A stretch of DNA of 64,000 nt from Glycine soja (GCF_004193775.1 NC_041003.1:22740573-22804572), one strand, 5' to 3'. Counted from the first letter of the stretch, positions 44,653-56,202 are shown. The notes: generated by a model from the sequence alone, not told the origin. Program-made: numbers and translations.

Positions 44653-45030
44653 GGGTAAGTATGCATATGGTTCAACTGATTTCTGATACCATCTATTGTT
44701 TGCAAGGATCGCACCCACAAGACACCCAGTGGACCCGGAAAAGTCCAACAGGGCCCTGGGGTTTCCAGCTCTGGTTACGAGCCTCTATCAGTCCTATAGG
44801 GTGCCCGTACCCCCCCCCCCCCGGCAAGGTTATGTCATCATAGGTAAGTATGCACATCGCTCAACTGATTTCTGATTTCATCTATTGTTTGCAGGGATCG
44901 CGCCTGCAAGACATCCAGTGGACCCGAAGAAGTCCAACAGGGTCTTGGAGTTGTCAAGCTCTAATTACGGGTCTCTGTCAGTTCTACGGAGTGTCTGTCG
45001 CCCCCAGCAAAGTCATCAGACCCCCCTACC
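44653..45030 (+). repeat. 189-bp tandem duplication with splice-like motifs
   Basis: GGTAAGTATGCATATGG at 44653 recurs as GGTAAGTATGCACATCG at 44842. Both copies go on through TCAACTGATTTCTGAT, TGTTTGCARGGATCG and CAGTGGACCCG. Each begins with a donor-like GGTAAGT and has an acceptor-like TTTGCAG or TTTGCAAG about 55 bases on. A C-run lies at 44810-44822. The next 250 bases (to about 45270) have a weakly coding look (VDPKKSNR, then a Lys/Ser-rich end), which I do not recognise. Confidence 0.65.
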
Positions 45031-45427
45031 AATCGAGCTTTCATCAAGAAGTACTGCGCCCCCAGGCAGGCGCAGGGCGAAACACCACAGCAGCATTGGG
45101 ATGGCCGGTAGCGGGCAATAGACACACCGCCACCACCTCTAGAGTTCACCTCAGCTCATCCACAAAAAGGTTAGAGCGTTGCCTACGACACATGGCCGAC
45201 CAGCAGGCTACCAAGTCCAAAGCCAAAGGTAAGCAAAGTACTAGGTCAGTGACTGACAAGTCATAAGGCGTCTAGCTCAAGACGTTAAAGAAGCGCTACT
45301 AGGAGGCAACCTAGTACCTTTTGAATCTATGCTTGTTATTTGATCACTTTTCATAGTAGGACACACCTAGTTGCTCATGATCCTAGGAATTTAAATAAAA
45401 CGAGCACAAGCTCGGAAGGTAGTCATA

Positions 45428-45750
45428 CCTCACAAAATATATATATGTATGTTTAGGTAGAAAGATACCTTAGATATGCATGTATGTAAACAAAAACACA
45501 CTTCACAAAATATATATATGTATGTTTAGGTAGCAAGATACCTTAGATATGCATGTATGTAGCAAAAAGATACCTCACAATATATATATATATGTATGTT
45601 TAGGTAGCAAGATACCTTGGATATGCATGTATGTAGCAAAAAGATACCTCACAAAATATATATATGTATGTTTAGGTAGCAAGATACCTTGGATATGCAT
45701 GTATATAGCAAAAATACCTCACAAAAATATACACATGTTTAGGTAGCAAA
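45428..45750 (+). repeat. About five tandem copies of a ~72-bp AT-rich unit
   Basis: The unit contains ACCTCACAAAATATATATAT, GTATGTTTAGGTAGCAAG and ATACCTTRGATATGCATG. Starts near 45428, 45500, 45573, 45647 and 45717. The last is shortened. A purine-rich tract (A with G) follows at 45760-45845. Confidence 0.85.
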
Positions 45751-45849
45751 ATACCTCATAAAAAAAAAGGAAAAAAAACAAACGAGAAAAAAAATGAACA
45801 AATGAAAAAAAAAGAAAAAAAAAAGATGGAAAAAGAAAAATAAGTTGTC

Positions 45850-46290
45850 TAGCTGAAAAACCGACATGCTTTTGAAAAGAGTTGCTTCCAACTTTTCTTT
45901 GAAAAAAATTCACTGATCATAACTAGTTTTTGGAAAAATGTGTACACCTGAAGAGTGAATGCTATGACATTTCCCCGGACGCCCGAAATGGACTCGGATG
46001 AATGCACAAATTGATAAAAGAACATATTTTGGAAACATTGGGTTGATTTAAAATAGAGGAAATGAATCCTGAGCCCTAGCATCACATGACCATAAAAATT
46101 TGACACTTGAGTGTCCACATAGGTGCATGCATGACCAGTTTTGCATAAAATTTCCAAATCATCATTTTTGCATTTGTGTCATGGAAATAATGTGGGGCAT
46201 CCCTTTTATCCTTGAGCCAAACCAAACCCTGACATGTATCATGTCTATCCATTCTACAAGCCTTGAGCCAAAATCCTAACTCACCATAAA
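45850..46290 (+). other. No feature seen
   Basis: Unique-looking non-coding sequence of the Ogre-like 3' region. Confidence 0.4.
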
Positions 46291-46329
46291 CCTTGACCCG
46301 GGGTGAGGATGTCAATCCTTACCCTCGGA

Positions 46330-46540
46330 AGCAAAAGAGAGGAAAATTTCCAATCAAAGAAAAAGAGAAGGAAAATTTCCAATCAAAGAGAAAGCAAAAC
46401 AAAGAGGGAAGGAAAATTTCCAATCAAAGGAAAAAAGGAAGCAAGAAAATTCCCAATCAAAGAGTGGGAGAAAGAAAAAAGAAAAGAAAGAAAATTCCCA
46501 ACCAAAGAATGGGAGAAAGTAAAAAAGAAGGAAGCTCCTG
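46330..46540 (+). repeat. Degenerate purine-rich repeats (GGAAAATTTCCAATCAAAG)
   Basis: Five or six units of 33-60 bp built on GAAAATTYCCAAYCAAAGA. The open frames over this part on both strands are low-complexity by-products. Confidence 0.75.
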
Positions 46541-47150
46541 GTCAAAGAAACCAGAAGAAATGTGCAGAGAGGTCTTTGGACCAGACAATATCTGAACAGT
46601 ACAGAATTGTCATCAAATGAACAAAAGAAAGAAAAGGAAACCATGACCTAAAGTGGTCTTCTCCCTTTGATTACCAACCAAAATCCTGTGCGTCGGTGAC
46701 TTGTTCGCCTCGCGCAAAACCAAAACAGAAAAGGAAAAGGCAAAAAAATAATCAAAAGCCGAAAAACTCCCCAAAAGAACCCATTCCCAAGGGGAGTCCT
46801 ATTTGATCCATGATCATGCATGTAATTTTTGATTTGATAGGAAATAATTTGCAAAGTCAAGTCATGACATATCTATGGTTCGGAATTAGGATGAAACACT
46901 TACCTGTGCGAGATTGATACACTTTGAGTGGATTTCTTCTATTTTTTCGAACCCAGTGTTTCCTCTAAATGGTCATTTAGAAACGAAATGCTAACATCCA
47001 AAATCTCATTTATGGTTATGGGAGATTTCATCAGCAGACTCTCCTTCCCCGGTAGACGCATTGTTTTTCACTCAAAAAAGCATATGCTGCTCTAAATTAG
47101 TTGGAATATTTGTCTCTTTGCTAAAGCATGTTTGCATTTTAGTGGAGAAA
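46541..47150 (+). other. No gene seen; non-coding 3' region
   Basis: A-rich sequence without repeats or ORFs that I can support. Confidence 0.4.
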
Positions 47151-47159
47151 ACACCGAGA

Positions 47160-47520
47160 CTTTTTCAAGTCTCACAAGTTATCCAGAACTACGTAGGTCT
47201 GAGTTCCTCATTGGAGGATACGAAGGAGCAAGAGCCTCGCTTTTGTCCACCACACCTCCTTTTGTTGCCATGACCCAAGAGCTGGTAGCCCGCGGAGACA
47301 CCTTACGGTTATCCGCACCTCGTCATTCAGTGACCCCAAGTGTGATTGACGAGCAGAGGCCAATGTGGTCATCTGCGCCCTTTCCGGAGATGTCAGCATT
47401 TTTCGATGGAGACTTTTCAAGTCTCACAAGTTATTTAGAACTACGTAGGTCTGAGTTCCTCATTGGAGGATACGTAGGAGCGAGAGCCTTGCTTTTGTCG
47501 ACCGCCCCACAAGCTCTGTC
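47160..47520 (+). repeat. Two-copy duplication carrying the LTR-type TACGTA hairpin
   Basis: GAACTACGTAGGTCTGAGTT at 47187 and a near copy at 47437 lie about 250 bp apart. GAGACTTTTTCAAGTCTCAC-type and GAGTTCCTCATTGGAGGATAC segments are copied in both. This is the same motif as in the LTRs (for example 35646), found here outside any LTR. Confidence 0.75.
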
Positions 47521-47539
47521 ATACTGACCCTGAGGTCAT

Positions 47540-48395
47540 ATGACACGCGGAGACAAAATTTGGTCATTCCGCACCCCTTTGCCATTCAGACACAGTTGTG
47601 TCTGGTGGCACGCAGAGACAAAATTTGGTCATTCTGCACCCTTTGTCATCCAGAGGCGGCGGGCCCGATGACACGCGGAGACAAAATTTGGTCATTCCGC
47701 ACCCCTTTGCCATTCAGACACAATCGTGTCCGATGGCACGCAGAGACAAAATTTGGTCATTCTGCACCCTTGTGTCATCCAGAGGCGGCGGGCCCGATGA
47801 CAAGCAGAGACAAAATTTGGTCATTCTGCACCCTTGTGTCATCCAGAGGCGGCGGGCCCGATGACAAGCAGAGACAAAATTTGGTCATTCTGCACCCTTG
47901 TGTCATCCAGAGGCGGCGGGCCCGATGATACGCAGAGATACCTTACGGTTATCCGCACCCTTTTGTCATCCAGAGGCGGCGGGCCCGATGACAAGCAGAG
48001 ACAAAATTTGGTCATTCTGCACCCTTGTGTCATCCAGAGGCGGCGGGCCCGATGATACGCGGAGATACCTTACGGTTATCCACACCCTTTTGCCATCCAG
48101 AGGCGGCGGGCCCGATGACAAGCAGAGACAAAATTTGGTCATTCTGCACCCTTGTGTCATCCAGAGGCGGCGGGCCCGATGATTCGCGGAGATACCTTAC
48201 GGTTATCCGCACCCTTTTGTCATCCAGAGGCGGCGGGCCCGATGACAAGCAGAGACAAAATTTGGTCATTATGCACCCTTGTGTCATCCAGAGGCGGCGG
48301 GCCCGATGATACGCGGAGATACCTTACGGTAATCCGCACCCTTGTGTCATCCAGAGGCGGCGGGCCCGATGATACGCGGAAATACCCGAGTGGTT
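47540..48395 (+). repeat. 63/64-bp tandem array with a 127-bp higher-order period
   Basis: Unit A contains GAGACAAAATTTGGTCATTC and unit B contains GAGATACCTTACGGTTATCC. Both share CATCCAGAGGCGGCGGGCCC. The left part is mostly A units. From about 47930 A and B alternate strictly, giving 127-bp steps at about 47898, 48025, 48152 and 48279. Open frames here are produced by the repeat. Confidence 0.9.
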
Positions 48396-48484
48396 ATCCG
48401 TATAAACATTCTTTTGCTATCTGTAAGACAGAACGCTTGATAGCATGTAGAGACTGACATAGTCTTTTGCACCTTTTGTTCCTC

Positions 48485-51420
48485 CAGGAACAACAAGTCA
48501 TTTACATGCGGAAATTTTATGGTCACCCGCGACTCTCGTCAACCGAGAGGAGCGAAATTAGTGTCATACACTAATTTTCGTCCGGGGACCTTTGCTTGAT
48601 GACATGCGACCTTTCTTTGGTCCTTGTGAGGTGCTTGCCACCCATCATTAGGCAATTTGTGAGATTCCGGGAACGACAATTCATTTACATGCGGAAATTT
48701 TATGGTCACCCGCGACTCTCGTCAATCGAGAGGAGCGAAATTAGTGTCATACACTAATTTTCGTCCGGGGACCTTTGCTTGATGACATGCGACCTTTCTT
48801 TGGTCCTTGTGAGGTGCTTGGCACCCATCATTAGGCAATTTGTGAAATTCCGGGAACGACAAGTCATTTACATGCGGAAATTTTATGGTCACCCGCGACT
48901 CTCGTCAATCGAGAGGAGCGAAATTAGTGTCATACACTGATTTTCATCCGGGGACCTTTGCTTGATGACATGCGACCTTTCTTTGGTCCTTGTGAGGTGC
49001 TTGGCACCCATCATTAGGCAATTTGTGAAATTCCGGGAACGACAAGTCATTTACATGCGGAAATTTTATGGTCACCCGCGACTCTCGTCAATCGAGAGGA
49101 GCGAAATTAGTGTCATACACTAATTTTCGTCCGGGGACCTTTGCTTGATGACATGCGACCTTTCTTTGGTCCTTGTGAGGTGCTTGGCACCCATCATTAG
49201 GCAATTTGTGAGATTCCGGGAACGACAATTCATTTACATGCGGAAATTTTATGGTCACCCGCGACTCTCGTCAATCGAGAGGAGCGAAATTAGTGTCACA
49301 CACTAATTTTCGTCCGGGGACCTTTGCTTGATGACATGCGACCTTTCTTTGGTCCTTGTGAGGTGCTTGGCACCCATCATTAGGCAATTTGTGAAATTCC
49401 GGGAACGACAAGTCATTTACATGCGGAAATTTTATGGTCACCCGCGACTCTCGTCAATCGAGAGGAGCGAAATTAGTGTCATACACTGATTTTCATCCGG
49501 GGACCTTTGCTTGATGACATGCGACCTTTCTTTGGTCCTTGTGAGGTGCTTGGCACCCATCATTAGGCAATTTGTGAAATTCCGGGAACGACAAGTCATT
49601 TACATGCGGAAATTTTATGGTCACCCGCGACTCTCGTCAATCGAGAGGAGCGAAATTAGTGTCATACACTGATTTTCATCCGGGGACCTTTGCTTGATGA
49701 CATGCGACCTTTCTTTGGTCCTTGTGAGGTGCTTGGCACCCATCATTAGGCAATTTGTGAAATTCCGGGAACGACAAGTCATTTACATGCGAAAATTTTA
49801 TGGTCACCCGCGACTCTCGTCAATCGAGAGGAGCGAAATTAGTGTCATACACTAATTTTCGTCCGGGGACCTTTGCTTGATGACATGAGACCTTTCTTTG
49901 GTCCCTGTGGGGTGCTTGGCACCCATCATTAGGCAATTTGTGAAATTCCGGGAACAATAAGTCATTTGCATGTGGAGATTTAATGGTCACCCGCGACTCT
50001 CGTCAAATTGAGAGGAACGAAATTAGTGTCTTATCTTTACTTTCCTTTTATCTCCAATAAAAGACAAGTAAATAGGGGCAACTGTCATACCCTAATTTCG
50101 TCCGGGGACCTTTGCTTGATGACATGCGACCTTTCTTTGGTCCTTGTGAGGTGCTTGGCACCCATCATTAGGCAATTTGTGAAATTCCGGGAACGACAAG
50201 TCATTTACATGCGGAAATTTTATGGTCACCCGCGACTCTCGTCAATCGAGAGGAGCGAAATTAGTGTCATACACTGATTTTCATCCGGGGACCTTTGCTT
50301 GATGACATGCGACCTTTCTTTGGTCCTTGTGAGGTGCTTGGCACCCATCATTAGGCAATTTGTGAAATTCCGGGAACGACAAGTCATTTACATGCGGAAA
50401 TTTTATGGTCACCCGCGACTCTCGTCAATCGAGAGGAGCGAAATTAGTGTCATACACTAATTTTCGTCCGGGGACCTTTGCTTGATGACATGCGACCTTT
50501 CTTTGGTCCTTGTGAGGTGCTTGGCACCCATCATTAGGCAATTTGTGAAATTCCGGGAACGACAAGTCATTTACATGCGAAAATTTTATGGTCACCCGCG
50601 ACTCTCGTCAATCGAGAGGAGCGAAATTAGTGTCATACACTAATTTTCGTCCGGGGACCTTTGCTTGATGACATGAGACCTTTCTTTGGTCCCTGTGGGG
50701 TGCTTGGCACCCATCATTAGGCAATTTGTGAAATTCCGGGAACGACAAGTCATTTACATGCGGAAATTTTATGGTCACCCGCGACTCTCGTCAATCGAGA
50801 GGAGCGAAATTAGTGTCATACACTGATTTTCATCCGGGGACCTTTGCTTGATGACATGCGACCTTTCTTTGGTCCTTGTGAGGTGCTTGGCACCCATCAT
50901 TAGGCAATTTGTGAAATTCCGGGAACGACAAGTCATTTACATGCGGAAATTTTATGGTCACCCGCGACTCTCGTCAATCGAGAGGAGCGAAATTAGTGTC
51001 ATACACTGATTTTCATCCGGGGACCTTTGCTTGATGACATGCGACCTTTCTTTGGTCCTTGTGAGGTGCTTGGCACCCATCATTAGACAATTTGTGAAAT
51101 TCCGGGAACAATAAGTCATTTGCATGTGGAGATTTAATGGTCACCCGCGACTCTCGTCAAATCGAGAGGAGCGAAATTAGTGTCATACACTAATTTTCGT
51201 CCGGGGACCTTTGCTTGATGACATGAGACCTTTCTTTGGTCCCTGTGGGGTGCTTGGCACCCATCATTAGGCAATTTGTGAAATTCCGGGAACAATAAGT
51301 CATTTGCATGTGGAGATTTAATGGTCACCCGCGACTCTCGTCAAATTGAGAGGAACGAAATTAGTGTCTTATCTTTACTTTCCTTTTATCTCCAATAAAA
51401 GACAAGTAAATAGGGGCAAC
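48485..51420 (+). repeat. 183-bp tandem array containing the U3 start, about 15 units
   Basis: Each unit has about 110-120 bases almost identical to the LTR start (TGTCATACACTAATTTTCG, GGGGACCTTTGCTTGATGAC) and about 65-70 bases of subterminal sequence (CATTTACATGCGGAAATTTT, then GAGAGGAGCGAAATTAG). LTR-like starts fall at 48562, 48745, 48928, 49111, 49294, 49477, 49660, 49843, 50265, 50448, 50631, 50814, 50997 and 51181. A copy of the true boundary (AAATAGGGGCAAC followed by TGTCATACCC) lies inside the array at about 50070-50092. It recurs 1338 bp later at the real 3' LTR, so a block of about seven units was duplicated. Confidence 0.93.
51408..51420 (+). promoter_or_regulatory. Weak polypurine tract at the 3' LTR
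   Basis: AAATAGGGGCAAC directly precedes TGTCATACCC. Purine content is lower than usual, but the position is right. Confidence 0.55.
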
Positions 51421-53073
51421 TGTCATACCCTAATTTCGTCCGGGGACCTTTGCTTGATGACATGCGACCTTTCTTTGGTCCTTGTGAGGTGCTTGGCACC
51501 CATCATTAGACAATTTGTGAAATTCCAGGACATGCCGGAAAACCAAAAAAATATTGATGCACAATCCGTAAGTTTCCATGACACACCGAAAATCAAATGG
51601 AAGCATTGTTGCATAATTAAGTGAGGTTCCGTAACATTCCGTAAGTCAAAAAGGGGATGATTATGTAATCCGCAAGGTTCCGTAACATTACGGAAAGAAA
51701 ACAAGTATCGTTACGAAATTCGTAAGTTTCCGTAACTTTACGAAAAAAGAATCACAAAAAAAAAGTAGAGGGGTGTACTTAGTAAAAATGGGGGTGCAAA
51801 TCGCACCGAGACCCACTTGGGCCCTCCAGAATATTCCTCCAGAAGGTTGTTGCTTCTGGAGGAAGCAACCTGGCTCGCCTGGGCGAGCTGGGCGGCAACC
51901 ACCTCCCCTATTTTGCTATAAATAGGGGAGGAAGTGAAGAAGAAAAGGGTTCAGCCCCTTAGGCACTTCTCTCTCTTTCGAATTTGCTTGGAAAAATTGT
52001 TTCAGTGAAGAAAATCTAAGCCGAGGCGCTTCCGAAACGTTTCTGTAACGTTTTTTGTGAGGAATTTCGCAAAGGTTTCAACCGTTCTTCGACGTTCTTC
52101 ATTCATTCTTCATCGTTCTTCGATCTTCAACGGGTAAGTACCTCGAACCAAGCTTTTCGATTCATTCTATGTACCCGTAATGGTCCACATTGTGTTTCGT
52201 GCATTTTTATTCTCGTTTTGTTTACTTTTTATACCCCCTGTTGACGTGCTTAAGCCATTTTACTTAAGTCATTTCTCGTTTAACTTAAAAATAAAATCAA
52301 TTTCCACCGAACGTTTGAATTGTATTATCCGTTAACTTCGGTTAAAATAAATTCCGACCGTTCGGTCGTGCCGTAACCATGTTGGAAATAAAAAAAAAGA
52401 GGTAAAAAATAATATAATAATAAAAAAAAAACATCTTTTAACAAAATAAAGCGGAAAATCAATCGGACGTTTTCTCTTTGGGATTTCTCATTCTTAATTG
52501 AATTGATTAATAACTAAAGTGAAACTAAGGCTAAAATCAACTCGCCTAGTCAAGCTCGTCCACAAAAATAGGCTTTTGAAGTTTGTCATTTCAATTTCTC
52601 ACTAAGTAAAATGGATCATTTTTAAGGTCCAACGCCTTAAAATGATCACCTCTTAAAGTAAAAAAAGAATCACTTGATAAGAAAGAACTGCGTAGGTCTG
52701 ATTTCCTCATCGCAAATTGAGGAATACGTAGGAGCAAAGGGAAACACCCTTGTCGACCACAAAAAAGGAAAAATATAAAAAGGGTATAAAGGATATAAGG
52801 ACATAAAAGGGAACGTAAAAATCAAAGTCATGTTTGCACATTCGATTAAAGGCTGCCGTCCCTTGGGACGGACGTGTGGGGTGCTGATACCTTCCCCGTG
52901 CGTAAATACAACTCCCGAACCTTTCACTTAAAAGTTCGTAGATCGCGTCTTTTCCGGTTTTTCCGACGTTTTCCTCAAATAAACGTTGGTGGCGACTCCG
53001 CGCGTATTCCTTTCGTGGAACACGCATCCCGCAAGTCACGCGTCGCCCTCCCGCCGAAGGGTAGGTTGCGACA
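51421..53073 (+). repeat. 3' LTR of the Ogre-like element
   Basis: The same boundaries and order as the 5' LTR. TATAAATA at 51917-51924. One copy of the GC-rich GCTCGCCTGGGCGAGC palindrome (51872-51887). The left arm of the TACGTA hairpin is changed (CTGCGTAG near 52687). Confidence 0.95.
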
Positions 53074-53078
53074 GTTAC

Positions 53079-53197
53079 TATTTTCCTACTATCCGTTATG
53101 AACATTTGGTTTATCATTGCTCATTGGGAGACGACCTAGGATCACTTCCTAGTTACTACATTTTAATGGTAATTTAATTTGGGTACGGCCTCGATCA
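53079..53197 (+). mobile_element. Gypsy solo LTR, right part, ending CCTCGATCA
   Basis: The continuation of the LTR interrupted at 34344. It ends at 53197 and is followed by CTATT (53198-53202), the second copy of its target site. Confidence 0.9.
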
Positions 53198-53202
53198 CTA
53201 TT

Positions 53203-53995
53203 GGAAGAAGCGGATGATAGCTCAATTCAAGTCTATTCACGTTGACCTATGGAACATGGTGAAAAATGGAAATCACATTCCATATGATGCAGAACAAAAT
53301 GAAATCCCAAGGAGCTAGTGGACAAAGGAGTAGAATCTTAGATTCTTGCTCAACTTCGAGGCTTGGAATGTTCTATTTACACTCTCTTTGAATAAGACTA
53401 CAACAAAGTTCATAGCTTTAAGAGTACCAAGAAAATGTGGGACACTTTAGCCATATCATATGAGGTAATGTCATAGGTAAATAGGAACAAACTAAGTCTC
53501 CTCACACATAAGTATGAACTCATTACTATGGAGGAAGGCGAAGACATACAAAGTATGTAAAGATGTTTCCAAACCATTCTAAATGAATTAAGGTCTCTAG
53601 GTAGAACTTATGATAACTAGGATCATATTGACAAAATCTTGAGAAGTTTGTTTAGAAAATGGAGACCATATGTAACAACGTTGAGGGCTCTAAAGAACCT
53701 TGACTATGTCCCTTGAAAAGCTTGTTGGAATCTTGATGGTATGTGAACATCAATAGGATGAAGAACTCAAGAAAGGAAATTCCCTAGCTCTTAGCATCCA
53801 AAAGACAAAGAAGGGTCCAGAGTCCAAAGATTCATCGTCCAACCCATCATCCAAAGCACTAAGTGCTGACAGCTCCTCTGATGGAGACTTCAAGGGAGAA
53901 TTTGAGGAGGATGATAAGCTTTCTTTCATCTCAAGGAAAATTTGAAAGATGTGGAAGCACCAGGGAGGACCTAAAAAAGATGGAACTCACAAACC
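53203..53995 (+). pseudogene. Copia Gag (UBN2-type), remainder, many stops
   Basis: Continues the Gag begun at 33282: WKKRMIAQFKSIHVDLWN, then KKMWDTL, YELITMEEGEDIQSM, ILRSLFRKWRP and a Ser-rich stretch, in more than one frame and with at least eight stops. It is clearly older and more decayed than the Gag at 19793. It ends at a G-run (54000-54014), beyond which an unrelated minus-strand copia begins. Confidence 0.8.
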
Positions 53996-54013
53996 AAGAG
54001 GGGGGGGGGGGGG

Positions 54014-54372
54014 GAATTTGTTTGTAAATCAAATCAAACTTTAAAAAAATAGAGTTTTGAAAATGTTTTTAGCTTTTTTATCATCTCACACTTTTCTTTT
54101 CTCATCATCTTTCATCTGATCCCATTCTTTAGGTACTAATTCATAATTCAGTTCTTTAGTAGGAAAAAAGACATTTAACAATGGCATTCCATGTACCGGG
54201 ATCAATTGGTTGAATAAAGATTTTCATTCTCTTTTGCCAAAAAAAAAATGTTCACCCTCAAACAAAGGAGGTTGATTTAAAGATGCACCCTCTTTCAAAG
54301 TGATTTGTTTGGAGCCCATCTTTAGAAAAATTGTGATCTTGAGTAACTTACAAGACTTAGCTTTGATACCAA
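54014..54372 (-). pseudogene. Copia Gag N-terminus and primer site, minus strand
   Basis: The minus strand has a TTGGTATCAAAG primer site (54361-54372), then an ATG at 54319 giving MGSKQITLKEGASLNQPPLF, a standard copia Gag start. The frame is broken after about 30 residues and the fragment ends at the G-run. Confidence 0.75.
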
Positions 54373-54373
54373 T

Positions 54374-55839
54374 TGAAAAAGATGATGGTACTCAACAAAC
54401 CAAGAAGGGGTGAATTGATTTTTAAAACAAAATAAACTTTTAAAACCAGTTACAAAAACTTCTTTTGTACGGATTGGATCACAAAACTTTTCATAAACCA
54501 AACTCAATCAATACTTAATCAATCCACCCTTTACACGAGATCTTTCACTAGAGTTCTTTCTTTCACAAAGATATATTCTTGAATCTTTTAGAAAACTGAT
54601 CAAGACTAGAATGAGAGAGGAAGATCATATCAAGAGAAGAAGTACACAACTTTTTTATACTGGTTTACTCTCTATCACTAGAGAAGCTAATCCAGTTATC
54701 TAATCCAAAACCAGAATTAGATTTTCACTATACATACAAAATCCTTACAAGCAAACACAACCAATCTATAGTTCCCACCTTGGAAAAAGAAACTTAGGCA
54801 CCCAACATGAGGGTCCTTTGTGAATAAGAGCCTAAGAGAACCATACCCTTAGTCCAAACTAGAAACACCTACTCTAGCATGCCTTAAGCAATTCATGCAC
54901 AGACAAAAATATGTGTAAAACCATACACTAAAACCAAGAGTAAAGGTAGACACAACCTGAATGATCCTTTTCACAAAACTTTGCTTGATTGAATAAGTGT
55001 TCTTCTTGAACTCAAGAAAGTGACACAACTCAATTATCACAAAAGATCTTCACAATCAAAAGACTTAAAAGCGTGAGTTACTTTTTCTAAGCAATTTTCT
55101 TCTCTTCTTTCTTGAACTACTAACAACACATGATCTTAGCTTATTTAGAAGCTTATTTCGTTGTGTTAACAAGCCGGTTATTTGTAGAGAAAACAATTAT
55201 AACTACCTATAATTGATTAAATCTACAAGGTAATCGATTAATTCAATGAAGTAATATTAGATTGTCTTTTTTATTTATTAAAGTGTTCTTCCCAAAACCT
55301 GAAACCAGCTCAAGAACAATGTAAATGATTAGAAATGATTAGGTACTCAAAGTAATCAATTAAAGTATTCTTGTTCACTTTTGAAACACTTATAGAAATA
55401 GAAGTAATTGATTATATCACATGGTAATTGATTAAAGCAGAGACACCAGAATAAATTAGTCATTGTCTCAAAAACAATTGTGTAATTGATTACAATATGA
55501 CTGTAATTGATTAAACCGATACATGACATAACTATGCAAGGTTAAGACAACTTGTGTAATCGATTACGATATGACTGTATTCAATTAAAATAGAGAGTTT
55601 TGCCTTTTGAAGAAATTTTCTAACTTCAGGAAAAAAAATTCTCACTTACTTGTGATGATGCATGACACACAACAGATATGATATGAACTAAGATGCAACA
55701 TTCAATATAAAAACCAATATAAATGCCACTCAAAGGAGTTGGGCATGTAAAAGACAAAATATCTTCAAGATTTTCTTCAAGCTTCAAGCTTTAGTCTTCA
55801 TGTTGCTCCCCTTATCTCTAATAAGTATAGTAGACATCA
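54374..55839 (-). mobile_element. Copia 5' LTR, minus strand
   Basis: The 3' end (minus ...CATCATCTTTTTCA at 54374) abuts the primer site. The 5' end is probably TGATGTCTACTATAC at 55839, though no target repeat confirms it. It holds several AATCGATTA/TAATTGATTA sites (55200-55570), like the other copia LTRs, but no GGGTACA hairpins. Confidence 0.65.
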
Positions 55840-56054
55840 AGGATATAAACATGTTATGAATACACCAATCAAATCTCTATAACTCGTGAAAACACAACAA
55901 GGTGAGTAAATTCTAAATACAAACAACCAGAGTAACTATCAAACAATTAGGTACTCAAACATCAAGCATTCAACAAGGCAACAACAAAATGCATAGAGAA
56001 ACATAGCAGAATCACAACTCACTGGCTAAAAGGTTCGACAAGGCTCTAATACCA
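55840..56054 (-). other. Leader and iMet primer site of the minus-strand gypsy element
   Basis: Minus-strand TGGTATTAGAGCC (plus 56042-56054) lies four bases from the LTR end and is a variant of the initiator-Met tRNA site TGGTATCAGAGC. The 200 bases beyond are non-coding leader. The rest of the element is gone. Confidence 0.75.
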
Positions 56055-56199
56055 CTAATGGAACAACCTTCCTCGTTGTTAGGATGCCACTACTCTAAAC
56101 TGCGTAAATTTCAATGTTAAATGAAAACTCTGTTAATTTTCTTATGAAAAACAAGAGTAATTTTTTTTTCATGATATATGTTCACCAAACATCGCACAG

Positions 56200-56202
56200 A
56201 TA

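Larger units (their letters stand above)
34345..53073 (+). mobile_element. Complete Ogre/Tat-like non-autonomous gypsy element, TSD GTTAC
   Basis: An 18.7-kb element with LTRs of 1686 and 1653 bp (TGTCATACCC...GGTTGCGACA), flanked by GTTAC at 34340-34344 and 53074-53078. A tRNA-Arg primer site follows the 5' LTR. An extra ORF ahead of gag, the tRNA-Arg primer and repeat-rich 3' region are known traits of Ogre elements. No protease, RT, RNase H or integrase motif was found in any frame. ORF1 and gag are frameshifted. The LTRs look nearly identical by eye, and the only internal insertion is one solo LTR, so it moved recently. It must have used proteins from another element if pol was already missing. 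Confidence 0.9.

Noticed and set aside
46293..46644. Lys-rich and Phe-rich frames on opposite strands
   Set aside because: Low-complexity purine-rich repeat; no conserved protein.
47560..48457. Several overlapping open frames of 64-122 residues on both strands
   Set aside because: They arise from the 127-bp repeat; frames on both strands are open and the peptides repeat the unit. No start context or homology.
50008..50277. Open frame MRGTKLVSYLYF..., repeated at 51346
   Set aside because: It lies in the U3-containing tandem array, and the second copy is just the duplicated block running into the LTR. Not a gene.
48485..51420. Centromeric or telomeric satellite, or rDNA spacer
   Set aside because: The unit is derived from the LTR U3 and is enclosed by a single retrotransposon with an exact target duplication.
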